Source: Acidobacteriaceae bacterium
GTDB lineage: Bacteria > Acidobacteriota > Terriglobia > Terriglobales > Acidobacteriaceae
DNA: 53,646 bases
Assembly: GCA_003170825.1 (NCBI GenBank)
Contig: PMYL01000005.1
Coordinates: 1-53,646 of the forward strand
Direction of reading: 5' to 3'
The notes beneath the pieces were generated by a model that did no database searches, was not told the DNA's origin, and saw only the letters and a program-made list of their open reading frames with translations. Every line of letters starts with the position of its first letter. Within the stretch, counting starts at the first letter, position 1. The position numbers and the translations under genes were made by a program. Positions 43,774 through 53,029 of the stretch are shown one piece after another.

Positions 43774-46562
43774 TTTGCCCCTCCGATGATTTTCTCGATC
43801 GCCGTGTCGTCGATAGGCATCAATTCGATGTTGCATACCTGAGCGGATCGAGCCACATCGCATTGTTGACTCTGCGTGCTTCCGTCGGGTCCCTTGAAGC
43901 TCACGTCATATCTGCCGGCCGGAATCTCATCGAGGCGCAACGGAGTCCAATGATCCCCGGCAGGGAGGGGTATGGCGTTGCCTTTGTCGGAGGTCACGCT
44001 CACCACCTCGGCAAAGGGTGTGGCGTTGAGTTCGAGGGCGCCCATTGGCACGGCAGGCGCGGGACGCAGGAGCCAGAACGCCGCGCCAGCCGCTCCCAGC
44101 AGGACAACAACAATGGCGCCAATCAAGAGAGCCAACGGGAAGCCGGACTTAGCTACAGGCGGCGCAGCGGCAGCCTTCGCCGGCTCAACGGCGGTCATTC
44201 CCTGCTTCTGAGGAACAACGTTTCCAGTCTCTTTGGTGACACGTTCCTGCTCTTTGGTCAGCCGTTCCTGCTCTTTGGCAGCATCCAGCTTGGCCCGCAA
44301 TTCACGCACGCGCGAATGCTGCTGAACATCCTGCGGCTGGCTGGAGAGAAGCTGCAATGCTTGTTCGATGTTTTTTTCACCGAACGCTTGTGCGCGGCTC
44401 ACGACCGCATCGATGCGGCGGACCAGGTCGGCCAGGCTGCCGTTCGCCTGGCGCAGCAATTGCTCCAGAGATGCATCTCCAGTTTCCAGGGCCACGGGTT
44501 GCAGAAGAGCGATCGCCTCCTCGAACTTACCGGCCGCGATCAGCGCCTGCGCTTCCCGCGTGGCATTCGCCGCTGCCTGACGAAGTTCAACCTTTCGTTT
44601 CTGCTCTCGCGCATAATTCAGCAGGGATGCAATATCCGGGCTTTCGCCGCACTCAATCGCCGCGGACTCCAGAACCTGGACAGCTTCGTCAAACTGTCTC
44701 GCGTCGATGGACGCTTGTGCCCGCTTCAGGTACTGAGCTTTCCGTTCCCCGGTGCTCGCTTTCCTGAGCTGCTCGACGGCCTTTTCCTCCAGGGCAATCA
44801 ACCGAGGCTCTCCCGGCATCTGTTCGAGCGCCTGGCGAACGGCGGTGAGAGCCTCCTGGGGGTTGGTTGGGAAAAGATCGTAAACCTGCAGAGATGTCTT
44901 CTCCACTAACTTCTTCGCGGCCTGTTCGCGCTGCCTCGCTTCCGCATCGGCTTTCAACTGCAGCAGCACCGCTTCTCCGGGAAGACGTTCCTGCGCGCGT
45001 TGAATCAGGGCGAGCGCCCGCTCCAGCTCATCCGATGAAATACATTCCGAAATCTCGGCGGCGATTTGGTCGATGATCTTGCGCCGGCGCTGTTCTTCCT
45101 GGCGATCGACGGCGTCCTGGTACAGCTGCTGAGTTTCGGCGTCTGTCGGGTCGATCTCCAGCGCAGCGCGCAGATTCTTGATAGCTTCCGTATACTGCCG
45201 GGCGGCAAGTTGGCCTCGCGCGGCATCGCTGAACTCCCGGCGCCCGCGCGCCCTGGTTGCCCGTTCCGTCTCTTGAACGATCCTTGCGCGTTCGTTGCGG
45301 AGATCCGTATTGCGCTCATCGAGTTGAAGCGCCTTATCGATCAGTTCACCCGCGGCTCCGAAATCGCTGCGCCTGCGAGCTTCCCGAGACTGCTCCAGGA
45401 GAGAGGCAACTTTGTCGGCCTTCTCCTTCAATCCGCGAACGTGTTCGATCTTTTGGGCAAGCTCGGGATTTGCCCTGTCAAACGCGGCTGCCTGATTGTA
45501 GAACTCAAGCGCCTCTGTGTAATGTTGCGTGAGGACCGCCTCCTCGGCTCCTCCCAACAGTTGTTGAAGCTGCATCGTCTTCTGTTGCCGTGAAACTTTC
45601 TCCTGCACTTCGCGGAGCAGCTTCTTGACTTCTGTGTTCTGCGGGTTGAGGCGCTGAAGGTCGAGCAATACCGGCCTGACGCTTGTCCACTGCTCCTGGT
45701 TCATCAGGTACTTCACATTGCCTAATGCTTCATCAACATGTTCGCGCTTGAGATCGTCGTTAATCGCCTCGATATCCGCGGCCATTTCTTCGCCGGTCTC
45801 GTATCGATCCAGCGGATCCTTTGCCAGCGCGCGGTCAAGCAAATGGTCAAGAGCCGGCGGATAACCGGTGAGCATGCTCGACAGCGGGTCATGCGGTTCG
45901 CGGATTACCCTGTGAAGAGTGGCGGGATCGTCGCCCGGAAACGGCAACCGCCCGGTAAGCAACAGGTAGAGAATGACGCCCGCGGACCAGATATCGGCCC
46001 TGCCGTCCGCGGTCTTGCCCAGGAGTCTCTCCGGCGAGATGTAGTGGAAGGTGCCGATGACCATGCCCGCCTGTGTGTGACCGGAGTGACTTTCCAGCCG
46101 GGCAACGCCAAAGTCGACAATCTTGATGTTTCCATCCGGCTGCACCATCACGTTTGCCGGCTTGATGTCCCGATGGATAACTCCCTTTTGGTGCGCATAA
46201 CCCAAGGCGAGGCAGACCTGGCGAACAATTTCCAGCTTCTCGATAAGAGAAAACTGGCGTCCGGCGCGGAGCAGATTTTCGAGCGAATCTCCGGGGACAA
46301 ACTCCATGGCGATGTAGGGGAGGCCATCCTGCTCGCCGAATTCGTACACGGTGACGATATTGGGATGGTTCAGAACGCCGGAACGGGCCTCCAACTGAAA
46401 CCTCTGACGAAGCTCTTCGGTCGCTTCGGTGAGCGTCTTGATCGCCACCTCGCGCCCGACGGACTTGTCCAGGCCCCGGTAAACGACACCCATGCCGCCA
46501 ACGCCCAGAACACCCAGGATTTGGTACTTGCCGATTTGAGTAACTGGCGTACCGGTATCCAT
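43770..46562 (-). CDS. Transmembrane Ser/Thr protein kinase with TPR/coiled middle and PEGA-like tail
   Basis: A 930-residue protein. The kinase domain (about 13-275) has the Gly loop GVGGMG (20-25), Lys42 of VAIKTL, Glu58, HRDIKPAN (130-137, catalytic D132), DFG (150-152) and SPERL. Residues about 290-740 are repeated helix pairs and coiled coil (ALEFYNQAAAFDRANPELAQK; EAIKNLRAALEIDPTDAETQQ). One membrane helix follows (about 806-831), then a periplasmic domain of about 98 residues (ALELNATPFAEVVSV...EIPAGRYDVSFKGPDG) like PEGA domains. It is an RD-type PknB-like kinase. It could oppose the PP2C encoded at 14131, but the two are 30 kb apart. Confidence 0.93.
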   Translation of the reverse strand: MDTGTPVTQIGKYQILGVLGVGGMGVVYRGLDKSVGREVAIKTLTEATEELRQRFQLEARSGVLNHPNIVTVYEFGEQDGLPYIAMEFVPGDSLENLLRAGRQFSLIEKLEIVRQVCLALGYAHQKGVIHRDIKPANVMVQPDGNIKIVDFGVARLESHSGHTQAGMVIGTFHYISPERLLGKTADGRADIWSAGVILYLLLTGRLPFPGDDPATLHRVIREPHDPLSSMLTGYPPALDHLLDRALAKDPLDRYETGEEMAADIEAINDDLKREHVDEALGNVKYLMNQEQWTSVRPVLLDLQRLNPQNTEVKKLLREVQEKVSRQQKTMQLQQLLGGAEEAVLTQHYTEALEFYNQAAAFDRANPELAQKIEHVRGLKEKADKVASLLEQSREARRRSDFGAAGELIDKALQLDERNTDLRNERARIVQETERATRARGRREFSDAARGQLAARQYTEAIKNLRAALEIDPTDAETQQLYQDAVDRQEEQRRRKIIDQIAAEISECISSDELERALALIQRAQERLPGEAVLLQLKADAEARQREQAAKKLVEKTSLQVYDLFPTNPQEALTAVRQALEQMPGEPRLIALEEKAVEQLRKASTGERKAQYLKRAQASIDARQFDEAVQVLESAAIECGESPDIASLLNYAREQKRKVELRQAAANATREAQALIAAGKFEEAIALLQPVALETGDASLEQLLRQANGSLADLVRRIDAVVSRAQAFGEKNIEQALQLLSSQPQDVQQHSRVRELRAKLDAAKEQERLTKEQERVTKETGNVVPQKQGMTAVEPAKAAAAPPVAKSGFPLALLIGAIVVVLLGAAGAAFWLLRPAPAVPMGALELNATPFAEVVSVTSDKGNAIPLPAGDHWTPLRLDEIPAGRYDVSFKGPDGSTQSQQCDVARSAQVCNIELMPIDDTAIEKIIGGAK

Positions 46563-46652
46563 GGCCTAACACCCGATTCGAACAGATTCGAAGCCGGCAA
46601 CAGCGCGGACTCTCGACGAATCCGCGCCTGCGCGGCGAACTTCAACAAGCTC

Positions 46653-47291
46653 CTAAGTAGCCTTGTTGCTCTTCGTATGCACGATGGCGATCTGCGTCTT
46701 CCCCTCATTCTCTGAAGGCTTGGCGGTGACCGTCACCATGACGGATTCCTGCGGGCTCTTGGTGAGTGTGAGCACGGCGCCTTCGCCAGTTTCGAATACG
46801 GAGGCCTCGCTGCCGAATTTGCCCTTGTAATAGCTGACCACCTGGTCCTTCGAGTCAGATGTGACGAATATGCCCGTCACCATCGAGCCGGTGGGCAAGT
46901 CCATCCTCATGCTGCCCTTAGCGGACAGGGCGCCGGGATAGATGTCCACGCCCAATTCGGATGCGCTGTATGTCTTCGACTCGTTGGCGGTGAATGTGCC
47001 GCCTGGTGTACTCATCGTCACCTGGCCGCCCGGGCCTGAGACGTGGATGGCCCTGGAAACACGCCAGACTGCGAATCCGAACAGTCCCGCTCCGATAATG
47101 CCCAGCCCAACGAATATGGCCACGATAATCAGGACGATCTTGACCGCGCTGCTGCCGGAACTGGCTGGCGGAGCGGCTGGTTGGGCAGGCGCCACAACCG
47201 CGGCGCCGGCGGCCGACGGTGTGCCACATGCCGTGCAAAATTGCTTGTCGGGGGATACTTCGGCTCCACATTTCGCGCAGAAGCTAGCCAT
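46653..47291 (-). CDS. Zinc-ribbon membrane protein
   Basis: A 212-residue protein. The N-terminal zinc ribbon has Cys5-x2-Cys8 and Cys19-x2-Cys22 (FCAKCGAEVSPDKQFCTACG). An Ala/Pro linker, one membrane helix (about 50-76, IVLIIVAIFVGLGIIGAGLFGFAVW), and an extracytoplasmic beta domain follow. The ATG has AAGGAG 8 bases upstream. It lies 90 bases upstream of the kinase on the same strand and may be cotranscribed with it. The ligand and role are unknown. Confidence 0.85.
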   Translation of the reverse strand: MASFCAKCGAEVSPDKQFCTACGTPSAAGAAVVAPAQPAAPPASSGSSAVKIVLIIVAIFVGLGIIGAGLFGFAVWRVSRAIHVSGPGGQVTMSTPGGTFTANESKTYSASELGVDIYPGALSAKGSMRMDLPTGSMVTGIFVTSDSKDQVVSYYKGKFGSEASVFETGEGAVLTLTKSPQESVMVTVTAKPSENEGKTQIAIVHTKSNKAT

Positions 47292-47354
47292 GATGATCTC
47301 CTTGTCGTTCAGTCCGCATCCGGGACTTCCATGTTGCTTTCCCGGCTACGAGCC

Positions 47355-47360
47355 AATATA
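47355..47360 (-). promoter_or_regulatory. Possible -10 box for the zinc-ribbon gene
   Basis: TATATT on the minus strand lies 64 bases upstream of the start at 47291. No convincing -35 is visible. The surrounding 47292-47625 is a divergent intergenic region without supported genes. Confidence 0.3.
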
Positions 47361-47610
47361 CCTCAAGATGCTCACTACAGGCTTGTCATTTTCTATGCGT
47401 TTCCAGCCCCAGGACCCGGGAAGACCGGAAAGGGCCGTCTCCGGGACACAAACGCCGGGTATCGCTTTGCATTCAGGCGAGTTATCGGACACTTCTCCAT
47501 CAGCTCCCCTCCGTCGTCCAGCCTGGTTTTGTCCCTGAAGAAATCAGCGCAGGCGCATAAGTGTCGAATCGCCAACGGGCGTTTCTCAAACCCTCAGGCC
47601 GCAAATTCGC

Positions 47611-47616
47611 TACAAT
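47611..47616 (+). promoter_or_regulatory. Possible -10 box placing transcription start at the YkgJ-type ATG
   Basis: TACAAT lies 9 bases before the ATG at 47626, so transcription would begin at about 47623 and the mRNA would be nearly leaderless. No ribosome site precedes the ATG, which agrees. No clear -35 is visible. Confidence 0.35.
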
Positions 47617-47625
47617 TCTGAGTCT

Positions 47626-48423
47626 ATGGATGAGCAACAGCAGGAGACCGTCTGTGTGGAGTTCGCGGTGGGCATCGGCGACGGCAAATTCACCGCCACC
47701 GCAGTCGTTCCAGCCGGCCCAACCAACCTCACCCAAATCCTGCCCGTCCTGCAGTCGCTTGACGACTCGCTCATAGGCGGCGTCACCGCGCAGTTGGCCG
47801 AGTCCGGCCTCACCGTCTCCTGCAAGGCTGGCTGCGGCGCCTGTTGCCGCCAGATGGTGCCCCTCAGCATCTTCGAGGCCGAGGCCCTCAGCACCTGGAT
47901 TCGCACCCTCCCCGAAGCGCGCCAGGAGGAACTCGCCGGACGCTTCCATCAAGCGCTCCTCAAGCTGGCCGCCGCCGGCCTCATCGACCGCATGGTCAAC
48001 GAGGATTGGCTGGCCGAAACCGAATCCGCCCGCCAGTTGGCCCTCGACTACTTCTACCAGCGCGTCCCTTGTCCCTTTCTCGAGGATGAGTCCTGCTCCA
48101 TCCACCCCATCCGCCCGCTCATCTGCCGCGAATACCTGGTAACTTCTCCGCCTCAACACTGTGCAGATCCGGCCACCTTGCAGGTCGCCCCGGTCCACTT
48201 GCCGCTCAACTTTTCCCGCATCCTGAATGCCATAGGCGCGGAAGTCGAACGGGATTCGCGCGGCTGGATCCCGCTGGTTTTTCTCTTTGCCTGGATGAAA
48301 AGCGGCGCCCGGCCCGGCGAAGCAGTCGCCGGCGCCGGCCCGCAGGTGCTGTATGAGTTTGTAAAGCGGATAGGCCAGGCCCGAAGCCCCATGCCCGCCG
48401 CCGACCCTTCACCCTCAACCTGA
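47626..48423 (+). CDS. YkgJ-family cysteine cluster protein
   Basis: A 265-residue protein. The zinc/iron-chelating Cys cluster is CKAGCGACCRQMVPLS (about 66-81) and CPFLEDESCSIHPIRPLICREY (about 148-169). These are the family's conserved metal-binding cysteines. The N-terminal 60 residues and the C-terminal tail (ending PADPSPST) are less conserved. YkgJ proteins are cytoplasmic and of poorly known function. It is monocistronic and divergent from the zinc-ribbon gene. Confidence 0.88.
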   Translation: MDEQQQETVCVEFAVGIGDGKFTATAVVPAGPTNLTQILPVLQSLDDSLIGGVTAQLAESGLTVSCKAGCGACCRQMVPLSIFEAEALSTWIRTLPEARQEELAGRFHQALLKLAAAGLIDRMVNEDWLAETESARQLALDYFYQRVPCPFLEDESCSIHPIRPLICREYLVTSPPQHCADPATLQVAPVHLPLNFSRILNAIGAEVERDSRGWIPLVFLFAWMKSGARPGEAVAGAGPQVLYEFVKRIGQARSPMPAADPSPST

Positions 48424-48717
48424 CGGCATGAATGGACCAGACCGGCAATGGAGCCGAACTCCCGTGCGTCACCACGTACGATTCTGGATGTTCAGTTTTG
48501 AGGCCCCGTATGCCCGCGGACCCACAGCTAGACCCGGCGTCAGCGAATGCGCTACGCCGAACACAAGCTCAAGGAAGTTGACTTCAATGAAGCCGCCGTC
48601 AGGCGGACACGCGCGCGCGGCTGAGCGGAAGGCGAATGAGCTGAGTTAGGCCGTATCGCAGCAAAGGGCGTTCCTCAGTGACCCTGTTGCTTCGTCCTCG
48701 TACCAACACCTTCAGTA
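48424..48717. other. Convergent intergenic region without recognised content
   Basis: This stretch lies between the ends of two convergent genes. No gene, strong hairpin or repeat is supported; short ORFs here have no family features or ribosome sites. Confidence 0.5.
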
Positions 48718-50676
48718 TCAGCGGCCGTCCGCTTTGGTGATGCTGAGTTTCTTTTGCGCCTCGACCGGCGGCGCCGCTGGACCCGAAGCTGTGGTTGCGC
48801 AGGGCGCGCCGCCGCACAGCGCCCCGGTAATCCCCTGGCCCTCGGTGATGGTGTAAATGCGGTCTTCCGCGGGCAGCTTCACCATCTCCCTGGCGCCGGA
48901 AGGCCAGTGAATCTCCGCGGTCCCGGCGTCGGTCGCGTCGCCCAGCCCAAAGTGCAGGCGCGGATCGTTGGCCGAGATATAACTGCCGCTGGCCATCACG
49001 TCCTGGCGCATCCTCATGCCGTTGGCCTTCAGGTAAACCGTGGCGCACGTCGCATCGCGGGGGCTCCCATTGCTTTTTGCAGTTTTGCCACCGCCCACCA
49101 GCGCCATCTCCACCCAGTGATGATGGTCCGGATTCACGTTCCGCAATAGCGTGGGCGGCGCGTCCATGTTATTGATAATCACATCGATCTTGCCGTCGTT
49201 GAACAGGTCGCCGAAGGCCGCTCCGCGCGCCGGGATGACCACGGCCAGCCCCGAGCCCTTCACCGGCGGGATGTATTCGAAGCGCCGTCCCTTTCCGTTT
49301 GCCTCCGGCACGTTGTGGAACAGGAGCGGCCGCTCGGCCCAGGTCGTGCCCCAGTCGTGCTGATCCACCTCGGGATACACGTGGCCGTTGACCGTAAACA
49401 GGTCCAGCCAGCCATCGTTGTCGTAGTCGATGAAGGCGTCTCCCCAGCCGACAAAGGGAATCGTGGTCTGCGCGATCCCGGCCTTGTAGCTCACGTCGGT
49501 AAAGCTGTTGTCGCCGTCGTTGTGGTAGAGCACCTTGTAGTCGTCGCCAAAGTCGTCGACAAAAAGGTCTATCAGCCCGTTGTTCTCGTAGTCGCCGACG
49601 GCAATGCCCATGGAGGCAATCTCGCGCCCATCCTTGTTCAGCGCGAATCCGGAGACATAACTCTGGTCGTCGAAGGTTCCATCGCCTTTGTTGATGTAAA
49701 GAAAATTGGGCTCCGAATCGTTGCCCACCACCAGGTCCGGCTTGCCGTTGCCGCTAAGACTCACAAAGATGACGCTGAATCCGTAATAGCGATCCTTGTC
49801 TTCCACGCCGGCCTTCACGGTCACGTCGGTAAAGGTTCCGTTGCCGTTGTTATGAAAAAGATGGTCGGGTTCGCCCTTCAGGCCGCGCGGGCCGCAGTTG
49901 ACATTCGCGCCGCGATACAGGCAACTGGCATACCCCACCGCCTTGGTGCCGGCGATGGGCAGGTTGTCGCGGTCGAAGTGAACATATCCGGTGACGTACA
50001 GGTCCAGCAGCCCGTCGCCGTCGTAGTCGCCCCAGGCTGAGCCGGGCGACCAGTTGCCCAGCTCCACCCCGGCCTTTTCGGCCACATCGGTAAACGTGCC
50101 GTCGTGATTGTTGTGGTAGAGCCGGTTCTTGCCGTAGTTGCCCACGTAGATGTCGGGCCAGCCGTCGTTGTCATAGTCGGCAACCGAGCAGCCATAACCC
50201 CAGCGGTCGTTCTGCACTCCCGCCTTGGCGCTCACATCGGTAAAGGTCCCGTCGTGGTTGTTGCGGAACAGGGCGGCATGAGGCGGCGTCTCCTTGCCGT
50301 CCAGCGCATTGAAGGTCGAGCCGTTCACCAGGTAGATAGACAGCCAGCCGCTGTGGTCGTAGTCGACCAGGCAGACGCCGGACCCGTTGGTCTCGATGAT
50401 GAACTTCTTCTCCGGCACGCCCATTTTATGTATCCAGCCGGAGAGCCCCGCTTGCTTGGTAATGTCCTCGAAGACCACCGTGCCGGAGTCCACAAAGCCG
50501 CCCGCGGTGATGGGCCGGTGCTGGCTATCGTACTCCGCCTTCTGGGGACCGGCGTTGGCCATTCCACCCAGGGACTGTTGCATCCCGTCCTGCTGCCCAG
50601 GTTGCGCCCAGGCCGAACCGGGAGCAAGGAGCGTCCAGGCGGCAAGAACGGTCAACAATCCAGATGTGTACGACAA
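48718..50676 (-). CDS. Exported CRTAC1-type FG-GAP/VCBS repeat protein with ASPIC/UnbV domain
   Basis: The TTG at 50676 has GGAGGA 8 bases before it and is preferred; an in-frame TTG at 50691 lacks a site. A signal peptide ends PGSAWA. There follow at least seven FG-GAP/VCBS blades of the form DYDNDGWPDIYVGNYG with Ca-binding DxDxDG loops (for example DYDGDGLLDLYVTG) paired with 'NNHDGTFTDV'. The ASPIC/UnbV domain is near the end (HHHWVEMALVG...GSYISANDPRLHFGLGDA). The result is a secreted beta-propeller protein, common and often multicopy in Acidobacteriota, possibly carbohydrate- or metal-binding. The C-terminus ends in a short Ala/Pro-rich tail. Confidence 0.92.
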   Translation of the reverse strand: MSYTSGLLTVLAAWTLLAPGSAWAQPGQQDGMQQSLGGMANAGPQKAEYDSQHRPITAGGFVDSGTVVFEDITKQAGLSGWIHKMGVPEKKFIIETNGSGVCLVDYDHSGWLSIYLVNGSTFNALDGKETPPHAALFRNNHDGTFTDVSAKAGVQNDRWGYGCSVADYDNDGWPDIYVGNYGKNRLYHNNHDGTFTDVAEKAGVELGNWSPGSAWGDYDGDGLLDLYVTGYVHFDRDNLPIAGTKAVGYASCLYRGANVNCGPRGLKGEPDHLFHNNGNGTFTDVTVKAGVEDKDRYYGFSVIFVSLSGNGKPDLVVGNDSEPNFLYINKGDGTFDDQSYVSGFALNKDGREIASMGIAVGDYENNGLIDLFVDDFGDDYKVLYHNDGDNSFTDVSYKAGIAQTTIPFVGWGDAFIDYDNDGWLDLFTVNGHVYPEVDQHDWGTTWAERPLLFHNVPEANGKGRRFEYIPPVKGSGLAVVIPARGAAFGDLFNDGKIDVIINNMDAPPTLLRNVNPDHHHWVEMALVGGGKTAKSNGSPRDATCATVYLKANGMRMRQDVMASGSYISANDPRLHFGLGDATDAGTAEIHWPSGAREMVKLPAEDRIYTITEGQGITGALCGGAPCATTASGPAAPPVEAQKKLSITKADGR

Positions 50677-50691
50677 GAGGGATTCCTCCAA

Positions 50692-51022
50692 TGTGCATGT
50701 TTATCATGGCGAGTCTAGCGCCGGTTTGCCCGCTGCTTCGTTTGCCGCCGTACCGTGCGCCGGAGTGTGCTGGCCCTCGGCAATGGCACGGATGCGGCGA
50801 CCGTGCGGCAGACTGTGCCGGACAATCGGCGGCGATGGAAGAACGGAAATCAGGTTGCCGGGAAATAGTCTGCGAACACGAAACGACGTGAATCCCCCAC
50901 AGCTTGCAGTGTATCGTAATCGCCGCTGCCGTTGGATGCCGCCGATGCTCCCTATGCGACAGACGGGCTCAGCAACGCAAGCGTATCGTACGTGGTGTAG
51001 CCAGGCAACGGAGGCCATGCGA
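50692..51022. other. Divergent intergenic region
   Basis: This 330-base stretch between two divergent genes should carry both promoters. No clear promoter pair, hairpin or small gene could be supported. Frames that run through it on the plus strand are extensions of the downstream gene without family features. Confidence 0.4.
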
Positions 51023-51457
51023 ATGATCAAACGAGCAACCGAAGTACAAACACCGACCGTACACGACCATTTCGGCCGATTCGCCGCAGTGGCCTCCGGC
51101 TGGCTGGGATCGACCTGGGCGTTTGTGGGCGCAGGCCTGGTGATCGCCGTGTGGGCCGCCACCGGCCCGATATTGCATTTCTCAAACAGGTGGGCGCAAG
51201 TCATCGGTACGGGAACGGCCCTCATGACCTTCCTCATGGTCTTCCTGATCCAGAACACGCAGAACCGCGATGCCCGCGCGATCAATCTGAAGCTGAATGA
51301 GCTGATCCGGGCCATGGATAATGCCCGGAATCAAATGATTGATATCGAGAGATTGACCGATCTGGAACTGGATGCGATGCAGGCAACCTACGAAAAGATA
51401 AAGTCGGCATGGACGGACCGACAGGCGCGAACTCCTCGCGGCCCTCAAGAGAAATGA
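51023..51457 (+). CDS. Low-affinity iron permease family protein
   Basis: The start at 51023 (MIKRATEVQ) has GGAGG 8 bases upstream; the ATG at 51017 would leave only 2. The 144-residue protein has two membrane helices, WLGSTWAFVGAGLVIAVWAATG (about 27-48) and IGTGTALMTFLMVFLIQNTQNRD (about 61-83). It ends in a helical cytoplasmic tail with LNELIRAMDNARN. The motif FLIQNTQNRD is typical of the low-affinity Fe permease family (PF04120). Transport activity in bacteria is not established. Confidence 0.9.
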   Translation: MIKRATEVQTPTVHDHFGRFAAVASGWLGSTWAFVGAGLVIAVWAATGPILHFSNRWAQVIGTGTALMTFLMVFLIQNTQNRDARAINLKLNELIRAMDNARNQMIDIERLTDLELDAMQATYEKIKSAWTDRQARTPRGPQEK

Positions 51458-51656
51458 AGCGGAACATCGCGGCCAAGCGTGCGATGAACGCGCCGGGTCG
51501 ATTCGACCTCAATGCATAACCGGGAGACTTGCTCCAGGAGAAAGCAGGCTTTGCAGGCTTTGCGGGCGAAAGCGCGCTTTGGCACTGTATGTGTTCCTTT
51601 TGATACTGTTGCCTGCCGGGGATTCGTGAGCAACTGGACCTCAGGAGCGTGGAAAC

Positions 51657-51920
51657 ATGGACAAGAACAGAGTGAAAGGCACGATCGACGAAGTGGTAGG
51701 AAGCGCCAAGCGTCATGTCGGAAACCTGACCGGCGACACCAGAACCCAGGTCGAAGGCGCGGTTCAACAGGTCAAAGGCAAGGTTGAGAATGCCGTCGGC
51801 AAGCTGAAGGATTCAGCCCGCGACGCTCAGGCCAACCTCAAAGCATCGCGCGAACCGAACAAAAAAGTTGTGCATGAGCATCGCGAAGTCGTGATCTCGG
51901 AGGATCGCAACCGAATTTAG
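51657..51920 (+). CDS. CsbD-family stress protein
   Basis: An 87-residue protein beginning MDKNRVKGTIDEVVGSAKRH, then GNLTGDTRTQVEGAVQQVKGKVENAVGKLKD. This is the tandem CsbD pattern (G-x-x-x-x-x-x-G-x-x-K). It is a small, soluble, probably disordered protein induced by general stress in many bacteria. The C-terminal half (REPNKKVVHEHREVVISEDR) is longer than the minimal family member. The 51458-51656 gap upstream holds no other supported gene. Confidence 0.9.
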   Translation: MDKNRVKGTIDEVVGSAKRHVGNLTGDTRTQVEGAVQQVKGKVENAVGKLKDSARDAQANLKASREPNKKVVHEHREVVISEDRNRI

Positions 51921-51972
51921 CTCGCACAATGCTGTCTTTGTAAATCCCATGGAATCTCTCGCGCCGTCCGGG

Positions 51973-51978
51973 TATACT
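51973..51978 (+). promoter_or_regulatory. Possible -10 box for comF
   Basis: GGGTATACTATC contains a near-consensus TATACT. Transcription would start near 51985, about 33 bases before the GTG at 52018. The -35 region is weak. Confidence 0.4.
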
Positions 51979-52017
51979 ATCGCCAAGGCGGCGCGCACTC
52001 GGTAGCGCCAGCCCCAA

Positions 52018-53016
52018 GTGAGGTGCGTCTTCCGCAGGGACTCCGGTTCACTGACGTTCGACGTTCCACCATCGGAGACTTCCCGTTGGCGCGCGGTGGC
52101 CCGCGTGCTCCGAAGTCCCATGGACGCCTTGGGTTGCGCCCTCCTTCCCGCATTCTGTACCCTCTGCGGCTCCCCTCTGCCGCAGCTTTCCTCCGTGCCA
52201 ATTTGCAATGCCTGCTGGACGGAGTTTCCCGTCCAGAGCGGCCCCTCGTGCGCGTGCTGCGGCGACACCCTTGCCGCGCCGGCGCTGTCATCGGGTCCGC
52301 CAGTGGGCACATCGTCCGCTGCGCTCTGCCGCCCCTGCCGTCTCGCCCCGCCGCCCTTTGTCCGGGCCGTGGCCTACGGGCTTTACCAGGACCGCATGAA
52401 GCAGGCCATCCACGCGCTCAAGTATGACCGCCTCCATCCGGCGGCTCGCCGGCTGGGCCGGATGCTGGCTGAGGCCATCGCCCAACTGGCTGCCGAGGCC
52501 CCGGCCGAAATGCTGGTAGTCCCAGTGCCGCTGCACCGGTCGAAAAACGCTCAGCGCGGCTTCAACCAGGCTCGGTCGCTGGCCGCGCACGCGCTTGGTT
52601 TTCTGCGCAAAACGCACCCGGAGTGGCGGCTCACGCTGGCCCCAAGCACGCTCATGCGCCTTCGCGCCACCGAGAGCCAGGCCGGCCTCACGTTCCGCCA
52701 GCGGCGATTGAATGTTCGCGGCGCTTTCACGGTCTCCGATCCGTCCGCTGTCGCCGGGAAGCACATTCTGGTCATCGACGACATCTTCACCACCGGCGCA
52801 ACCGCTCGTGCTGCCGCACAGGCGCTGGCTCGGGCCGGAGCAGCCTCCGTGTGGGTGGCCACGCTGGCCAGGGCCCGCCGCGTTAGCAACACCGGCGGCT
52901 TCGCTGTTGCCTACGACGACGAAACAGAGGACAACCCCGGCCTTCCCGGCAATGCGCCGGGGGCAACCTTGCAAGGAGCAAGCGTTTTTTCATCGCACGG
53001 CCAACCATCTTTTTAA
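52018..53016 (+). CDS. comF: ComF-family phosphoribosyltransferase-like protein
   Basis: The N-terminal zinc finger is [10 protein letters not shown]...ICNACWTEF, with further Cys pairs SCACCG and LCRPC. Then come [72 protein letters not shown], and the PRPP loop [11 protein letters not shown]. The order is standard for ComF, needed for DNA uptake in competent bacteria. The start is uncertain: GTG at 52018 gives 332 residues, and the ATG at 52120 gives 298 and fits the family better. The tail after about residue 300 is a low-complexity Ser/Gly stretch. Thirteen bases separate it from the HNH gene. Confidence 0.9.
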   Translation: MRCVFRRDSGSLTFDVPPSETSRWRAVARVLRSPMDALGCALLPAFCTLCGSPLPQLSSVPICNACWTEFPVQSGPSCACCGDTLAAPALSSGPPVGTSSAALCRPCRLAPPPFVRAVAYGLYQDRMKQAIHALKYDRLHPAARRLGRMLAEAIAQLAAEAPAEMLVVPVPLHRSKNAQRGFNQARSLAAHALGFLRKTHPEWRLTLAPSTLMRLRATESQAGLTFRQRRLNVRGAFTVSDPSAVAGKHILVIDDIFTTGATARAAAQALARAGAASVWVATLARARRVSNTGGFAVAYDDETEDNPGLPGNAPGATLQGASVFSSHGQPSF

Positions 53017-53029
53017 CGAAGGAAAAAGG

